A DNA stretch of 64,000 nucleotides, from the NCBI GenBank assembly GCA_963785645.1, contig CAWAWG010000015.1:159803-223802 (forward strand), written 5' to 3'. Numbering within the stretch: the stretch's first letter is position 1; each line of letters begins with the position of its first letter. The notes under the pieces are model-generated. The model was not told the DNA's origin. It saw only the letters and a list, made by a program, of their open reading frames with translations, and made no database searches. The DNA is from Trebonia sp963785645 (GTDB taxonomy: Bacteria; Actinomycetota; Actinomycetes; Streptosporangiales; Streptosporangiaceae). Both the position numbers and the translations under genes were made by a program. Below, piece after piece: positions 55,134 through 64,000 of the stretch.

Positions 55134-55271
55134 AGCTAGAACGGGGCCATCGGGCCTGCTCAGCGCTCTGCTCTGGTGACACTTGGCGCGTCCCGGCACA
55201 GGACGCCGAAGCGGATGCCGCGACTGCGGCAGTCGGCACTGGCTCCGCTGTATCAAGCCCGGCGGATAATT

Positions 55272-55301
55272 ACATCGGATCAGATGTATCCTTTCCGATG
55301 T
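55272..55301. promoter_or_regulatory. Probable MarR operator
   Basis: ACATCGGA (55272-55279) and TCCGATGT (55294-55301) form an inverted repeat overlapping the start of the MarR gene. A second inner repeat GGATCAGATGTATCC lies between. Autorepression is the likely role. Confidence 0.6.
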
Positions 55302-55302
55302 G

Positions 55303-55779
55303 ATGGCCTTCGACCTCATCGTGCTCGGCCGCCAGCTGACCCGGATCGGCGAAACGGTCATGCGCGGCCAGGCACCGCCTGCCCAGCCGACCGTCGCGGG
55401 CATGGTGCTGGCCGACGTCTTCGCCCACCCCGGCAGCTCCATCAGCGAGATCACCGCCCGCACCGGCATGCCGCAGAGCCATGTGTCCGAGACGGTCGCG
55501 CGGCTGCGCGAACAGGGAACCGTCGAGTCCTTCCCCGACCCAGACGACCGCCGCCGCACGCTGGTGCGCGTCAGCGCGCAGCACCCGAAGGACGTGATGC
55601 GCGCCGCGCTGGTTCCGGCCGACGCCGCGCTGACCGCCGCGCTCGGCGATGTCACCCCGGACCAGGCAGCGGACATCATCGGGACGCTGGAAGCCCTGGC
55701 CGCCCGGCTCCGCCCCGGCCAGCCCGGCCCCATCCTCGACCAGCTCAACCGCGCCCGAGATGACCTTAGCCAGGAATAA
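55303..55779 (+). CDS. MarR-family transcriptional regulator
   Basis: 158 residues from ATG 55303, or GTG 55300. The winged helix-turn-helix is GMVLADVFAHPGSSISEITARTGMPQSHVSETVARLREQGTVESF, followed by the wing DPDDRRRTLVRV. Helical dimerisation ends flank it. An inverted repeat covers its start. The next gene, a small membrane protein, begins 10 bp after its stop and is probably coregulated. Confidence 0.9.
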   Translation: MAFDLIVLGRQLTRIGETVMRGQAPPAQPTVAGMVLADVFAHPGSSISEITARTGMPQSHVSETVARLREQGTVESFPDPDDRRRTLVRVSAQHPKDVMRAALVPADAALTAALGDVTPDQAADIIGTLEALAARLRPGQPGPILDQLNRARDDLSQE

Positions 55780-55789
55780 CGGAGGACGT

Positions 55790-56050
55790 ATGTTCGTGTT
55801 CGTACTCGGCTGGCTCGCCGGACACCGCAATGGCTGGGTCGTCCTGGCCACCGGAGCCGCCCTCCTGGCCGCCGGGGTCGCCGTCTTCCTCGCGGGCTTC
55901 ACCGCCCACCAGCCGCTCATCAGCCGGGCAGGCGTCCTTATCACCCTGCTGGCCGTCATATTCGCCGGGCTCGCGGTCCGCGCCCGGCATTCCCAGATGC
56001 GCCAGCGCCGGGGCCGCGAAGCCCTCGGCCAAAGCCGGCATGACACTTAG
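55790..56050 (+). CDS. Small membrane protein downstream of MarR
   Basis: 86 residues from ATG 55790 with GGAGGA six bases upstream. Two membrane helices: GWVVLATGAALLAAGVAVFLAGF and AGVLITLLAVIFAGLAV. A basic tail (RQRRGREALGQSRHDT) follows. Cotranscribed with the MarR regulator. No family recognised. Confidence 0.75.
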   Translation: MFVFVLGWLAGHRNGWVVLATGAALLAAGVAVFLAGFTAHQPLISRAGVLITLLAVIFAGLAVRARHSQMRQRRGREALGQSRHDT

Positions 56051-56121
56051 CCGGTCAGCCGGCTCCCGGCGCTGCTGCCAAGCCCAGGTGGATAACCAGG
56101 GCAGACGATCCTCTACGGACG

Positions 56122-56557
56122 TCAGTCGGTCCAGTCGAGTCGCGACTCGGGCACGCCGGCCGAACGGCCGGGTGCCATGGCTTCCGCCCGCCCGGCTTGG
56201 TCGCCGCGCGGGTCGCGCGGGCAACGGAAGATCTTGCCGGGGAAAACCACGGTCGCGGCGATGCCGCTGTTCCAGTTCGCATACCAGCCCGGACTCAGCA
56301 GGCTGGCGGCCAGTTCACGCCAGCACGCCGCCGCTGCTCGCGGGCGCCTCGAATTCGATCAAGGTCCAGATGGGCGGCTGATAACCGGCGGTGCCGGTGA
56401 CCTCGAACCTTGACCAGCGCACGATCCTCATGCCATGGCCGTCGAACCCCGTGCCGGGCTTAAGACTCTCGGCCAGAATCCCGCCGCAGATGACCGCTCC
56501 GGCGTCCGGGAGCTGTCGCTGTTCCATAAAGGCAATTATCGGCACGAAGTCTGACAT
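56122..56557 (-). CDS. Conserved hypothetical protein (one frame break)
   Basis: About 144 residues once a break near 56325 is corrected. The N-terminal part reads MSDFVPIIAFMEQRQLPDAG, then VRWSRFEVTG and PPIWTLIEFEAP. The C-terminal part reads LAASLLSPGWYANWNSGIAATVVFPGKIFRCP and ends SRLDWTD at 56122. The pattern IWTLIEFEA...LA..L...GWY..W......VVF.GK.FRC resembles uncharacterised actinobacterial proteins. Function unknown. Confidence 0.7.
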
Positions 56558-56707
56558 TCGACACGGCTCGGCGTTCGGACGGGTCTACCGCAAAAATGCA
56601 GGGGAAACAGGTTCCCGCTGAGTCAGCGGCCTGGTCTGGTCACCCCGGTCATAACCATTCTGCACGTCAACCGGTACCCGACAACGCCAGCCCGGACCGC
56701 CCGCAGG

Positions 56708-57240
56708 CTATGACCGGCGCGCGAAGAGGACTGCCCCTGGAGCACCGTCATCCGGGCCGAGAAGCAGCTGCGCCTCGACCGTGAACCCGGCGGCCCGCAG
56801 CCAGGCGGCGACCTGGCCGGGCTGGCGGCGGTGAACGTAGACCTTCATCGGGCGCCCGCCGTAGCCCCGTGTCTTGAGCCGCGACCCGTCGCCTGCGTGT
56901 AAGCCCAGCAGTAGCGGGCCGCCGGGACGTAGCACCCGCCGGAACTGGCCGAAGACCCCGGGGACGGCGTCGTCCGGTAGGTGGATCAGCGACCAGAAGG
57001 CGAGCAGCCCGGTGACCGAGGCGTCGGGGAGATCGAGGTCTGTCATCGAGCCCACCTCGAACCGCAGCCCACGTCTGCCACCGGCCCGCCGCCGTCGGCG
57101 CGGACCAGGTCGGCGAACAGCGCCAGGGCCGCCCGCAGGTACGGTTCCCCGTCCAGACCATCGCGCAACAGATCGGCATAGGCGACCGCGACCTCGTCAT
57201 ATGAGACCCGGATATCCTCCAGCCACCCGCCGGCATCCAT
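56708..57240 (-). pseudogene. SAM-dependent methyltransferase with internal deletion over the cofactor site
   Basis: N-terminus MDAGGWLEDIRVSYDEVAVAYADLL and the start of motif I (GPVADVGCG) are followed directly by FEVGSMTDLDLPDASVTGLLAFWSLIHLP, in a changed frame. The normal sequence between motif I and this strand, about 35 residues of the SAM-binding fold, is missing. The C-terminal part is intact (LRPGGPLLLGLHAGDGSR, AWLRAAGFTVEAQLLLGP). As read it cannot bind SAM normally. Deletion or assembly collapse near 57062. Confidence 0.75.
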
Positions 57241-57371
57241 GTCAGGAACAGTAGCCAAGCGGCGACGGTCCGGGACCGAGAATGCACGATGAGACCAGCG
57301 GCCGGCGGGAGCGCCTGAAGCCCCGGTGCTACGTTCACCCGGGCTGTCGCGTGATGATGCCCGGGACATTG

Positions 57372-60259
57372 CTAGCCGGCGGTTACCCTCACGTGGCTGC
57401 CGTTCCGGCTCTTGCGCACGTGGACCTGGGCCGGGATGCGCTGGCGGAGTTCGGAGACGTGGCTGACGATGCCGACGATGCGGCCGCCGGCCCGCAGGCC
57501 GTCCAGGACGTTCATGACCTCGTCCAGGGTTTCCTCGTCGAGCGTGCCGAAGCCCTCGTCGACGAAGAGGGCTTCCATCCGGGTGCCGGCCGACTCGGCC
57601 GTCACGACGTCGGCGAGGCCAAGGGCCAGGGCCAGGCTCGCGAGGAACGTCTCGCCGCCGGACAGCGTGGCCGTGTCGCGGTCGATGCCGGTCCAGGCGT
57701 CGCAGGCCAGCAGGCCGAGGCCCGCCTTCGCGTTGCCCTTCCTCGCGTCCGAGTGGACCAGCGAGTAGCGGCCCGCGGTCATCGTGAGAAGGCGTTCGCT
57801 GGCCGCCGCGGCGACCTCTTCGAGCCTGGCCGCCAGGACAAAGCTGGATAGGGTCATCTTGTACTGATTGGCGCTGCTTGTGCCGTTGGCCAGGTCGGCC
57901 AGGTGACGAATATGGTCGGCCCGCTGCCGCAACGGTTTCAGGGCGGCGAGGGCGTCCTCGAGCTGCGGCTCAAGCAGCGCGAGTTGTTCAGACCGGTGCC
58001 GGGTGGTGCCGTAGGCCGCGTTGGCCTCGTCGTGGGCTTGCCTGGCCGCATTGGCCGCGCTGGTGGTTTCAGCGACCGGGGCGGGCGGGTCCAGTTCGAC
58101 GTCCAGGTCCGGGCCGGCGAGAAGGTCAGCGACGGCGGCCGCCTTGAGCAGCGCATCGGCCAACCGCGCGGCCAGGTCGATCGCGGTCTCCAGGTCAGCC
58201 GCCTCGCCTAGCCCGGCCGCGAGTTCGCCGCGGCGAGACGCGGCCCGCTCGGCGGCCGCGGCCGCTTCGGCTAGGGCCGCTGAGCGCTGCTCGGTAAGCT
58301 CGGTACGCCTGGCCTTGTCCGTGGCGATGGCGTTGTCGAGGTCGTCCAGTTCGCGTTGCAGGCTGAGGAGGCGCACGGCGTCGTCGCTCAGCCGGGCCGC
58401 CTCGGCTTCCCGCTGGTCTGCCTCGGCGTCCGCCGCTCGGGCGGCGTCGGCCAGGGTCCGCGCGTCCAAGGAGGCCAAGTGCGCGGATACCCGGTTGCCG
58501 TTGTTCGCTGCGTCCGCCGGGAATACGAAACCCGCGTCAGCGAGACGCTGGGCGAGGTCGCTCGAGCATAGCGTCGACGGCCGCCACCCGGCGTCCCGCC
58601 TCGTCCGCGGCCTGGGCCGCCTCGCCTGCCAGCCCGAAGGCGGCGTCTTCCTCGTCCCGGCTGACCGGGGGGAAGGAGCTGGCGTCAACCGGGTCCGGGT
58701 GGTCGAGTGAGCCGCAGACCGGGCAGGGGCTTCCGTCGGTCATCGACGCGGCCAGTTCGGCGCGCATGCCGTCGATGCGCGCGCCGCGGATGCGGAGCGC
58801 CTCGGCCTGGGCCGCGAGGGACTCCTCCCGGGCGGACAGGTGCGCCTCGCGCAGTTCGCCGCGCCTCGCGTGCTCGGCGACCAGCGCGGCGGAGTCGCTC
58901 GCGACCCGGCGTGCGCGGTCGGCCCTGGCCTGGGCGGCGGGGAGGGCCGCGGCGGCTTGCTGGCGACGTCACGGGCCTGCTCCGCTGGGGGACGGGCGGC
59001 CTGGCGCTGAAGTGCTTCTGCCGCCGCGACGGCGAGGTCGTCGGCCAGCTGGGCCGCGCGCGTTCGGGCGGTCGCGGCGGCCTCGTCCTCCGCGCCGGCC
59101 TGGCGGGCGACGGAACGCAGGGCTTCCAGCCGGCCGACCATGGCCTGCTGTTCCTGGCCCGCGGCATGCAGCACCGGCCCGGCTTGGGCCGCCGACGCGG
59201 CTGCCCATCCCGGGCCGGCGCTGACACCAGTAACCGGGCCGACGCCGGCTGCGGTAGTAGCGTCGGCGTCGGCGCGCAGGCTCCCGATCTCGGGTGCGGC
59301 CGACTCCAGGTCGCCCAGCGGCGCAACGCGTCGCGGCGGCGGCGCTGACGGTCGGCGAGTTGCTCGGCCTCGTGCTGTGCGGCCAGGCTGACGTCCAGAT
59401 CATCCCTCCGCACCCCGACAAGACCGGCGGCCGCGTCGCGCTCGGCCGTGGTCCGCTCCGCGAGAGCCGCGGCCCAGGTCGCTTGCCAGGCAGTTGCCTC
59501 CCACGCAGCGGAAGAAGCGGCCGGCCGACGGGGCGAAACACGAACCGGTCCGGGTTCGGGCGAGTCGGGTACGGCGGCGGAGTCGGGGACCGCGGTGCCG
59601 GCGGCCTGGGCTATCCGCGCGACAAGCTGGGCAACGGTATCGAGGGCCGCGCCCACCTCCTTTTCCGTAGCGCGGCGGCGGTCGGCCAGCCAGTCTTCGA
59701 CCTTACGGAAGCGGTCGGTGCCGAACAGCTTCTGGAGCAGGGCTTCCTTGTCCTTCGCGTCGGCGCGCAGGAACTTGGCGAACTCGCCCTGCGGGAGGAG
59801 GACCACCTGGAAGAACTGGGCCGCGGACATGCCCATTAGGTTCTCGATCTCGGCGTCGACCTCGCCGATCCTGGTTGACTTCGACTCCCAGGTGCCGGCC
59901 GGGGAGAACTCGGCCAGCCGGACCGAGGCCTGCTCGGTCGTGAAGCCGGGGCCAGATTTCTTCGGACGCGACTGCTCCGGCTTCCGGGTAATGCGCAGGC
60001 GGCGGCCGCCGATCGTCGCCTCAAGCTCCACCTCGGTCGCGGTGCCGGGTGAAGCATGGTCGGAGCGCAGGCGCCTGGCGGTGCCGCGTTCGCCGGGGAC
60101 CCGGCCGTACAGGGCGAACGCGATCGCGTCGAGCAGCGTGGTCTTGCCCGCGCCGGTCTCGCCGTGCAGCAGGAACAGGCCCTCAAGGTCGTCGAAGACA
60201 ACCTGCTCGGTCCCGGCGAACGCACCGAAAGCGGTGACGCGGAGGCGGTGTGGACGCAT
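57372..60259 (-). CDS. sbcC: SbcC, ATPase subunit of the SbcCD nuclease (frame broken)
   Basis: SMC-like ATPase that processes hairpins and DNA ends with SbcD. N-terminus MRPHRLRVTAFGAFAGTEQVVFDDLEGLFLLHGETGAGKTTLLDAIAF-type (Walker A GETGAGKTT) and VVLLPQGEFAKFLRA (Q loop). The zinc hook CPVCGSLDHP is near 58720. The C-terminal lobe has LSGGETFLASLALALGLAD (signature) and ALFVDEGFGTLDEE (Walker B). Breaks are near 59310, 58970 and 58560-58700, in Ala-rich coiled coil. Its ATG overlaps the sbcD stop (TGATG). Confidence 0.92.
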
Positions 60260-61557
60260 CAGCGCCCGCCCCCGGCTGTGCTGCCCCCGGCTGTGCTCGC
60301 TCGGACTGTGCTCTCTCGGGCTGCGCTGGCCCGGGCCGGATTGTCCCGGGCCGGATTGTCCCGGGCCGCGGTGAACGCGGCGGCCAGGAGATCCCGCTCG
60401 GTGCCGCTGGCATCGGTGTTCCGCACGTGCCGGACGAACTCGGCGGCGACGGCCAGGTCATCGCGGCCGCTGACCTTCTGCCCGTAGCTGCGCGGGTCGG
60501 CGGTGACCCCCTCCGGCTTGAACTCAAGCGTGAGGATGTGCGGGAACCGGGCGCGCAGCCGTTCCATCGCCCCCTCGGGGCGTGCGGTGTCGGTCAGGGT
60601 GACCGCGAGGAAGTCGCCCTCGTGCCCGTCGTGCTCGCGGGAGGCTAGCAGGTCTTCTAGGCGGCCCCGCAGCGCGGCGAGCCGCCGGTAGACGGGGGCC
60701 GGGACCCACTGCGCGCTGGTCTTGCCGCCGGCGCCGGCCTCGACGAGCCAGGTCCCCTTCTTGTGGTCCTTCTCTGAGAACGAGTACGGCAGCGGAGAGC
60801 CCGAGTAGCGCATGTTGTCGGCCAGCGTCTGCCGGCCGTGCAGGTGTCCGAGGGCGACGTAGCTGAACCCGTCGAAGAGGCTCGCCGGCACGTAGCCGAT
60901 GCCGCCGACCGAGATGTCCCGCTCGGACGCGCTCGCCTGCCCCTTCGCGGTCTCCGCCCGCTCCTGCTCATCCCGGCCGCTGGTGACCCACGCGTGCGCG
61001 AGCACGACGGTGCGGGTCGTACCGCGAGCCGCGGCATCAGCCCGGACGAGGCCAAGAGCGGCACTCAGAACGTATCCGTGGCTTCGTGTCCCGGCCCACG
61101 GCTCCGCGTCGGGCGGGCCCGCGTCCGGGAGACCGACGTCCGGTAGCCCCAGGGCCGGTTCCAGGTAAGGCACGCCGTAGACCGCGACCTCGCCTGCCCC
61201 GTCGGTCAGGAGGACCGGGACCGCCAGCCCGGCGGGCCTGGTGCGCAGGTGTACACCCGACGCGTCGATAAGTGCGCTGTTGACGCCGAGCCGGCGGGCG
61301 GAGTCGTGGTTGCCGCTGATCAGGATCACCCGGGCGCCGGCCGAGCGCAGCCGGGTGAGCGCTTCCTCGTACAGTGCGACCGAGTCCACCGGCGGGATGG
61401 CCCGGTCGTAGACGTCGCCGGCGACGAGCACGGCGTCCACCCGTTCTGACCGCGCCGTTTCGACGAGGTGGTCGAGGAACGCAGCTTGCGCCTCCCTCAG
61501 GTCGGCCCGGTGGAGCGACCGCCCGAGATGCCAGTCAGAGGTGTGCAGGAACCGCAT
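60259..61557 (-). CDS. sbcD: SbcD, nuclease subunit of SbcCD
   Basis: 432 residues from ATG 61557. Metallophosphoesterase motifs are all present: TSDWHLGRSLH, VAGDVYDRAIPP, ISGNHDSARR, VVLAHAWVTSG and LGHLHGRQ. The C-terminal cap is followed by repeats (ARDNPARDNPARAS, STAGGSTAGG) that extend the tail and may be variable. Gene pair with sbcC, overlapping by one base. Single intact frame, unlike its partner. Confidence 0.95.
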   Translation of the reverse strand: MRFLHTSDWHLGRSLHRADLREAQAAFLDHLVETARSERVDAVLVAGDVYDRAIPPVDSVALYEEALTRLRSAGARVILISGNHDSARRLGVNSALIDASGVHLRTRPAGLAVPVLLTDGAGEVAVYGVPYLEPALGLPDVGLPDAGPPDAEPWAGTRSHGYVLSAALGLVRADAAARGTTRTVVLAHAWVTSGRDEQERAETAKGQASASERDISVGGIGYVPASLFDGFSYVALGHLHGRQTLADNMRYSGSPLPYSFSEKDHKKGTWLVEAGAGGKTSAQWVPAPVYRRLAALRGRLEDLLASREHDGHEGDFLAVTLTDTARPEGAMERLRARFPHILTLEFKPEGVTADPRSYGQKVSGRDDLAVAAEFVRHVRNTDASGTERDLLAAAFTAARDNPARDNPARASAARESTVRASTAGGSTAGGGR

Positions 61558-62006
61558 GGCAAGGACGGTAGCGAATCCCTCTGACATTCGGCCGGAGTAT
61601 CGCCGTTCCCACGCCGCTCCTACGGCGCTGGCCAGCCGGTCGGGCTCATCGGCGATTTGCCGGAATACGCCACGTGGGGCGGTACCACGGGAAGTGGCGC
61701 GAGAGAATATCATGTCCCAATTGTAGGGAAATAAGACTGGTTAACTGACCTGACTCCGGGCAGCACACAAAGCGGTTCCCTGCTCATCGCAAATTTGATC
61801 ATGATGATGACCTGCGGATTTACTCAAAGAGATTCATTGATCATGGTTATGCCAGGTCAAGTGGCATCTCGTTGCGCACCAGTACCAATGTCAACGCGTT
61901 GCGGAGTGAGACAATGAAATTTAAGGTGGTACGGTGCGGATGCGCCTGGAAATTGGGTGCCGGGATATTCCTTGGGCCAATGGGGAATCCGTCGTACGAT
62001 GGAAGG
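61558..62006. other. AT-richer intergenic region before the toxin-antitoxin locus
   Basis: 449 bp with lower GC than its surroundings, including 61710-61880. It has TGATCAT motifs near 61797 and 61837. No gene supported. It likely holds the antitoxin promoter. Confidence 0.45.
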
Positions 62007-62577
62007 GTGAAGATCACGATGAGCGTGACTCTCGCTCCAGAACTGGCTGAGGCGATCAGGAGTCCGCCGGGCGGCAGGGGCTGTCGTTCGACGACTGGAT
62101 CGTCGCGGCGGCGGAGCTCAAGTTCCGGGCCGACGACGAGGCGGCGATCTTCGAGGAAGCCGAGCACAAGCGCCGGATGGCGGGTCTCCAGGAGTACCTC
62201 GACGAGCACCAGGCCGAGTCCGGCACCTTCACCGAGGAAGAACTGGCCGGTCGCGGAGGCGCGACGAGGAGGCGCAGCGGATCTCCGACGAATACTGGGC
62301 CCGAGAAGATTCTCACGGGTTCAGTAAGGGGCGCGCGAGTCGGCTGAGCGGCAGGGCAAGTCGTTCGATGAGTGGATCGTCGCCGCCGCCGAGCTTAAGC
62401 TCCACGCAGACGGGGACGCGAAACCCTCTAGAAGGCGGAGCACGATCGCCGGATGGGGGACTGGGCGAGTTCTTCCGTGAATGGGAGGCAGAGCACGGCG
62501 CCTTCACCGACGAAGAGATGGCACGGGCTTCGCGGGAGTTGGGCTTTCCCTGGCCGGTCGAGGGCATGGGCGCATGA
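62007..62577 (+). pseudogene. Duplicated VapB-type antitoxin, frame broken
   Basis: Copy 1 starts at GTG 62007 (MKITMSVTLAPELAEAIR, a ribbon-helix-helix-like opening). It continues in other frames as RQGLSFDDWIVAAAELKFRADDEAAIFEEAEHKRRMAG and FTEEELAG, then DEEAQRISDEYWARED. Directly after it, copy 2 lacks the N-terminus: RQGKSFDEWIVAAAELKLHADGDA, then after a break FFREWEAEHGAFTDEEMARASRELGFP, stop 62577. Several single-base breaks lie between. The last stop overlaps the toxin ATG (ATGA). The pair looks like a tandem duplicated, partly deleted antitoxin gene. Confidence 0.7.
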
Positions 62578-62953
62578 ACGGGCTCGTACTCGACGCGGGC
62601 GCCCTCATAGCGATCGACCGGAACGACCGGGACATGCTCGCCGGGTAAAGCGGGCCTGGCGAACGGCGAACCCGCGGTAACGAACCCCATGGCAGTTGCC
62701 CAAGTCTGGCGCGACGGCAAGCGGCAGGCAACGCTCGCGAAAGCGCTGCGCGATGTCGAGATTCGGCCGATCACGGCAGCCGACGGGCGGCGGGCGGGCG
62801 AACTCCTCGGTGCGGCCCAGACAAAGGATGCCGTCGATGCCACCGTGGCCCTGCTCACGAGATCCGGCAATCGGCTGTATGCCAGCGACCCCGGTGACCT
62901 TCGAACGCTGTGCGAGACCGCGGGCATCAGGGCCGTGGTAGTGGGCTGTTGAA
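62574..62953 (+). pseudogene. VapC-like PIN-domain toxin, frame broken
   Basis: ATG 62574 gives MNGLVLDAGALIAIDRNDRDML with the first PIN-domain Asp. Two single-base losses in short G runs (near 62646 and 62676) interrupt the frame. The rest reads PMAVAQVWRDGKRQATLAKAL, then DAVDATVALLTRSGNRLYASDPGDLRTLC, with the C-terminal Asp pair, ending at 62953. Corrected length is about 127 residues, normal for VapC. If the breaks are real, the toxin is dead. Antitoxin overlap confirms the operon. Confidence 0.75.
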
Positions 62954-63135
62954 GGCGCACATGTCGGCGGCACCGGGTGGCCGCGGCCTCGGTCTCCCGG
63001 TCCCGGCCGACCCGGAAAATCGTTAGCTCGGGAAATGAATTATCTGGTAACTGTGTTAAAGAGCTTGGCGTGGAGCGGGCCCTGACGCCGTGTCGGCGGC
63101 GCGGGCGGGGCCTGGACGGAAGCGAGCAACGCGGA

Positions 63136-64000
63136 GTGGCATTGAACGACAGGGGTAGCCGGCACACGGACCGACACCTGGAACGGCGGTCCAACGAGGA
63201 GCGCTGGCTGCGGCGGCTGGCGGGGTACTGCTGGCGGTTTAAGCGGGACGTGATCATCGCGCTGACCGGGGCCGTGCTCTACACGGTGGCCACGCTGATC
63301 ATCCCGCTGCTGCAACGGGACATCATCGACAACGTCATCGTCTCGCACAGGGAATCGGTCTGGCCGCTGGCCATCGGGCTGCTGATCGCCGCGGCGGCCA
63401 ACTTCGCCGGCGTCTACATGCGACGGTACCGGGGCGGCAAGATGGCCCTGGACGTGCAGCACGCCATGCGGACCGAGCTGTTCGAGTCGCTGTCGCGGCT
63501 GGACGGGGCGCGGCAGGACGAGATCCACACCGGGCAGCTGGTGGGGCGGTCGATCTCGGACATCAACATGGCGCAGGGGCTGCTGCAGTGGGTGCCGCTG
63601 ATCCTCGGCTCTGTCCTGCTGTTCGTCTTCTCCCTGGTCATCATGGTCATCCTGTCGCCCCTGCTCGCGCTCGTCGCGGTCGCGGTCGCGCCTGGGCGCT
63701 GTGGCTGATCGCCACCGCCTCGCGGCGAAAGCTGTTCCCCGCCTCCTGGCACGCGCAGCAGGTCGTCGGCGAGGTCGCCGGGATCGTGGACGAGACCGTG
63801 GGCGGCGTGCGCGTCGTCAAGGGCTTCGGCCAGGAAGACCAGGAAATGGGGACGGATGGAGTCGGCGAGCACGGAGCTCTTCGGCTCGCGGCTGCGGATG
63901 CTCCGGCTCACGGCCAGGTACAACCCGGCGCTCACCGCGATCCCCTCACTCGGCCTGGTGGGCGTGCTCGCGCTTGGCGGCTGGCTGGCGATCCACGGCG
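63136..64000 (+). CDS. ABC exporter, membrane domain (cut by window end, two frame breaks)
   Basis: Start of a half-transporter of the multidrug/lipid type. GTG 63136 opens VALNDRGSRHTDRHLERRS. Membrane helices include VIIALTGAVLYTVATLIIPLL and GLLIAAAANFAGVYM. The coupling region reads RTELFESLSRLDGARQDEIHTGQLVGRSISDINMAQGLL, as in ABC_membrane domains. Breaks are near 63695 and 63845 (then ALWLIATASRRKLFPASWHAQQ, GEVAGIVDETVGGVRVVKGFGQE). The ATPase domain lies beyond the window. Substrate unknown. Confidence 0.85.

Overview
The window is high-GC DNA from an actinomycete. Evidence includes an EfeUOB iron operon under an IdeR/DmdR-type box, many GTG starts, GTGA/ATGA start-stop overlaps, an AfsR-type NB-ARC protein, a DUF222/13E12 HNH gene and Streptomyces-like sugar-operon logic. 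The genus cannot be fixed by reading alone. A large share of the genes carry apparent single-base frame breaks, often in runs of G or C, while long genes between them are intact. Such genes are annotated as one gene with the break noted, because sequencing or assembly error is at least as likely as true decay.

Layout. 1-3.8 kb: efeU-efeO-efeB (minus). 4.0-7.2 kb: a small Rv0909-like protein, then pabB-pabC-pabA for p-aminobenzoate (minus). 7.5-8.6 kb: a DUF3048 lipoprotein. 8.9-17.8 kb: a galactoside locus with a divergent LacI regulator, twin LacI operators, two sugar permeases, a binding lipoprotein, a GH35 beta-galactosidase, galT and galK. 17.9-21.7 kb: an MFS exporter and an AfsR-like NB-ARC/TPR ATPase without a visible DNA-binding domain. 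22.2-28.7 kb: two small unknown genes, then a four-gene minus-strand module: SF1 helicase, unknown 524-aa protein, RecB/Cas4-like nuclease with a cysteine cluster, and a coiled-coil unknown. It is bracketed by copies of a 16-bp repeat and contains a 98-bp tandem repeat. This is my main candidate for an undescribed system.

29.5-38.9 kb: a DUF6069 membrane protein, a DEAD-box helicase with a long RGD-rich tail, cspA with a terminator, an FHA protein, AlkB, a HAD phosphatase, and a flavin reductase/sulfite-oxidase-like pair whose 3' end has a tandem duplication. 38.5-42.0 kb: a redox-signalling operon (response regulator fused to a thioredoxin-reductase-like domain, cNMP-domain histidine kinase, UBP zinc finger). 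42.1-47.3 kb: a D-2-hydroxyacid dehydrogenase, GNAT protein, universal stress protein and a 774-aa unknown membrane protein.

47.4-52.7 kb: a DUF222-HNH gene split by a 2.8-kb IS21-family element. Removing the element and one copy of its 6-bp target duplication restores the reading frame exactly. 53.1-57.2 kb: methyltransferases, and a 992-bp element with IS21-like ends and a 5-bp target duplication that carries a DinB gene and no transposase. It is followed by a MarR regulator with a small membrane protein. 57.4-61.6 kb: sbcD-sbcC. 62.0-63.0 kb: a decayed VapBC-type toxin-antitoxin locus with a duplicated antitoxin. 63.1-64.0 kb: the start of an ABC exporter, cut by the window edge.
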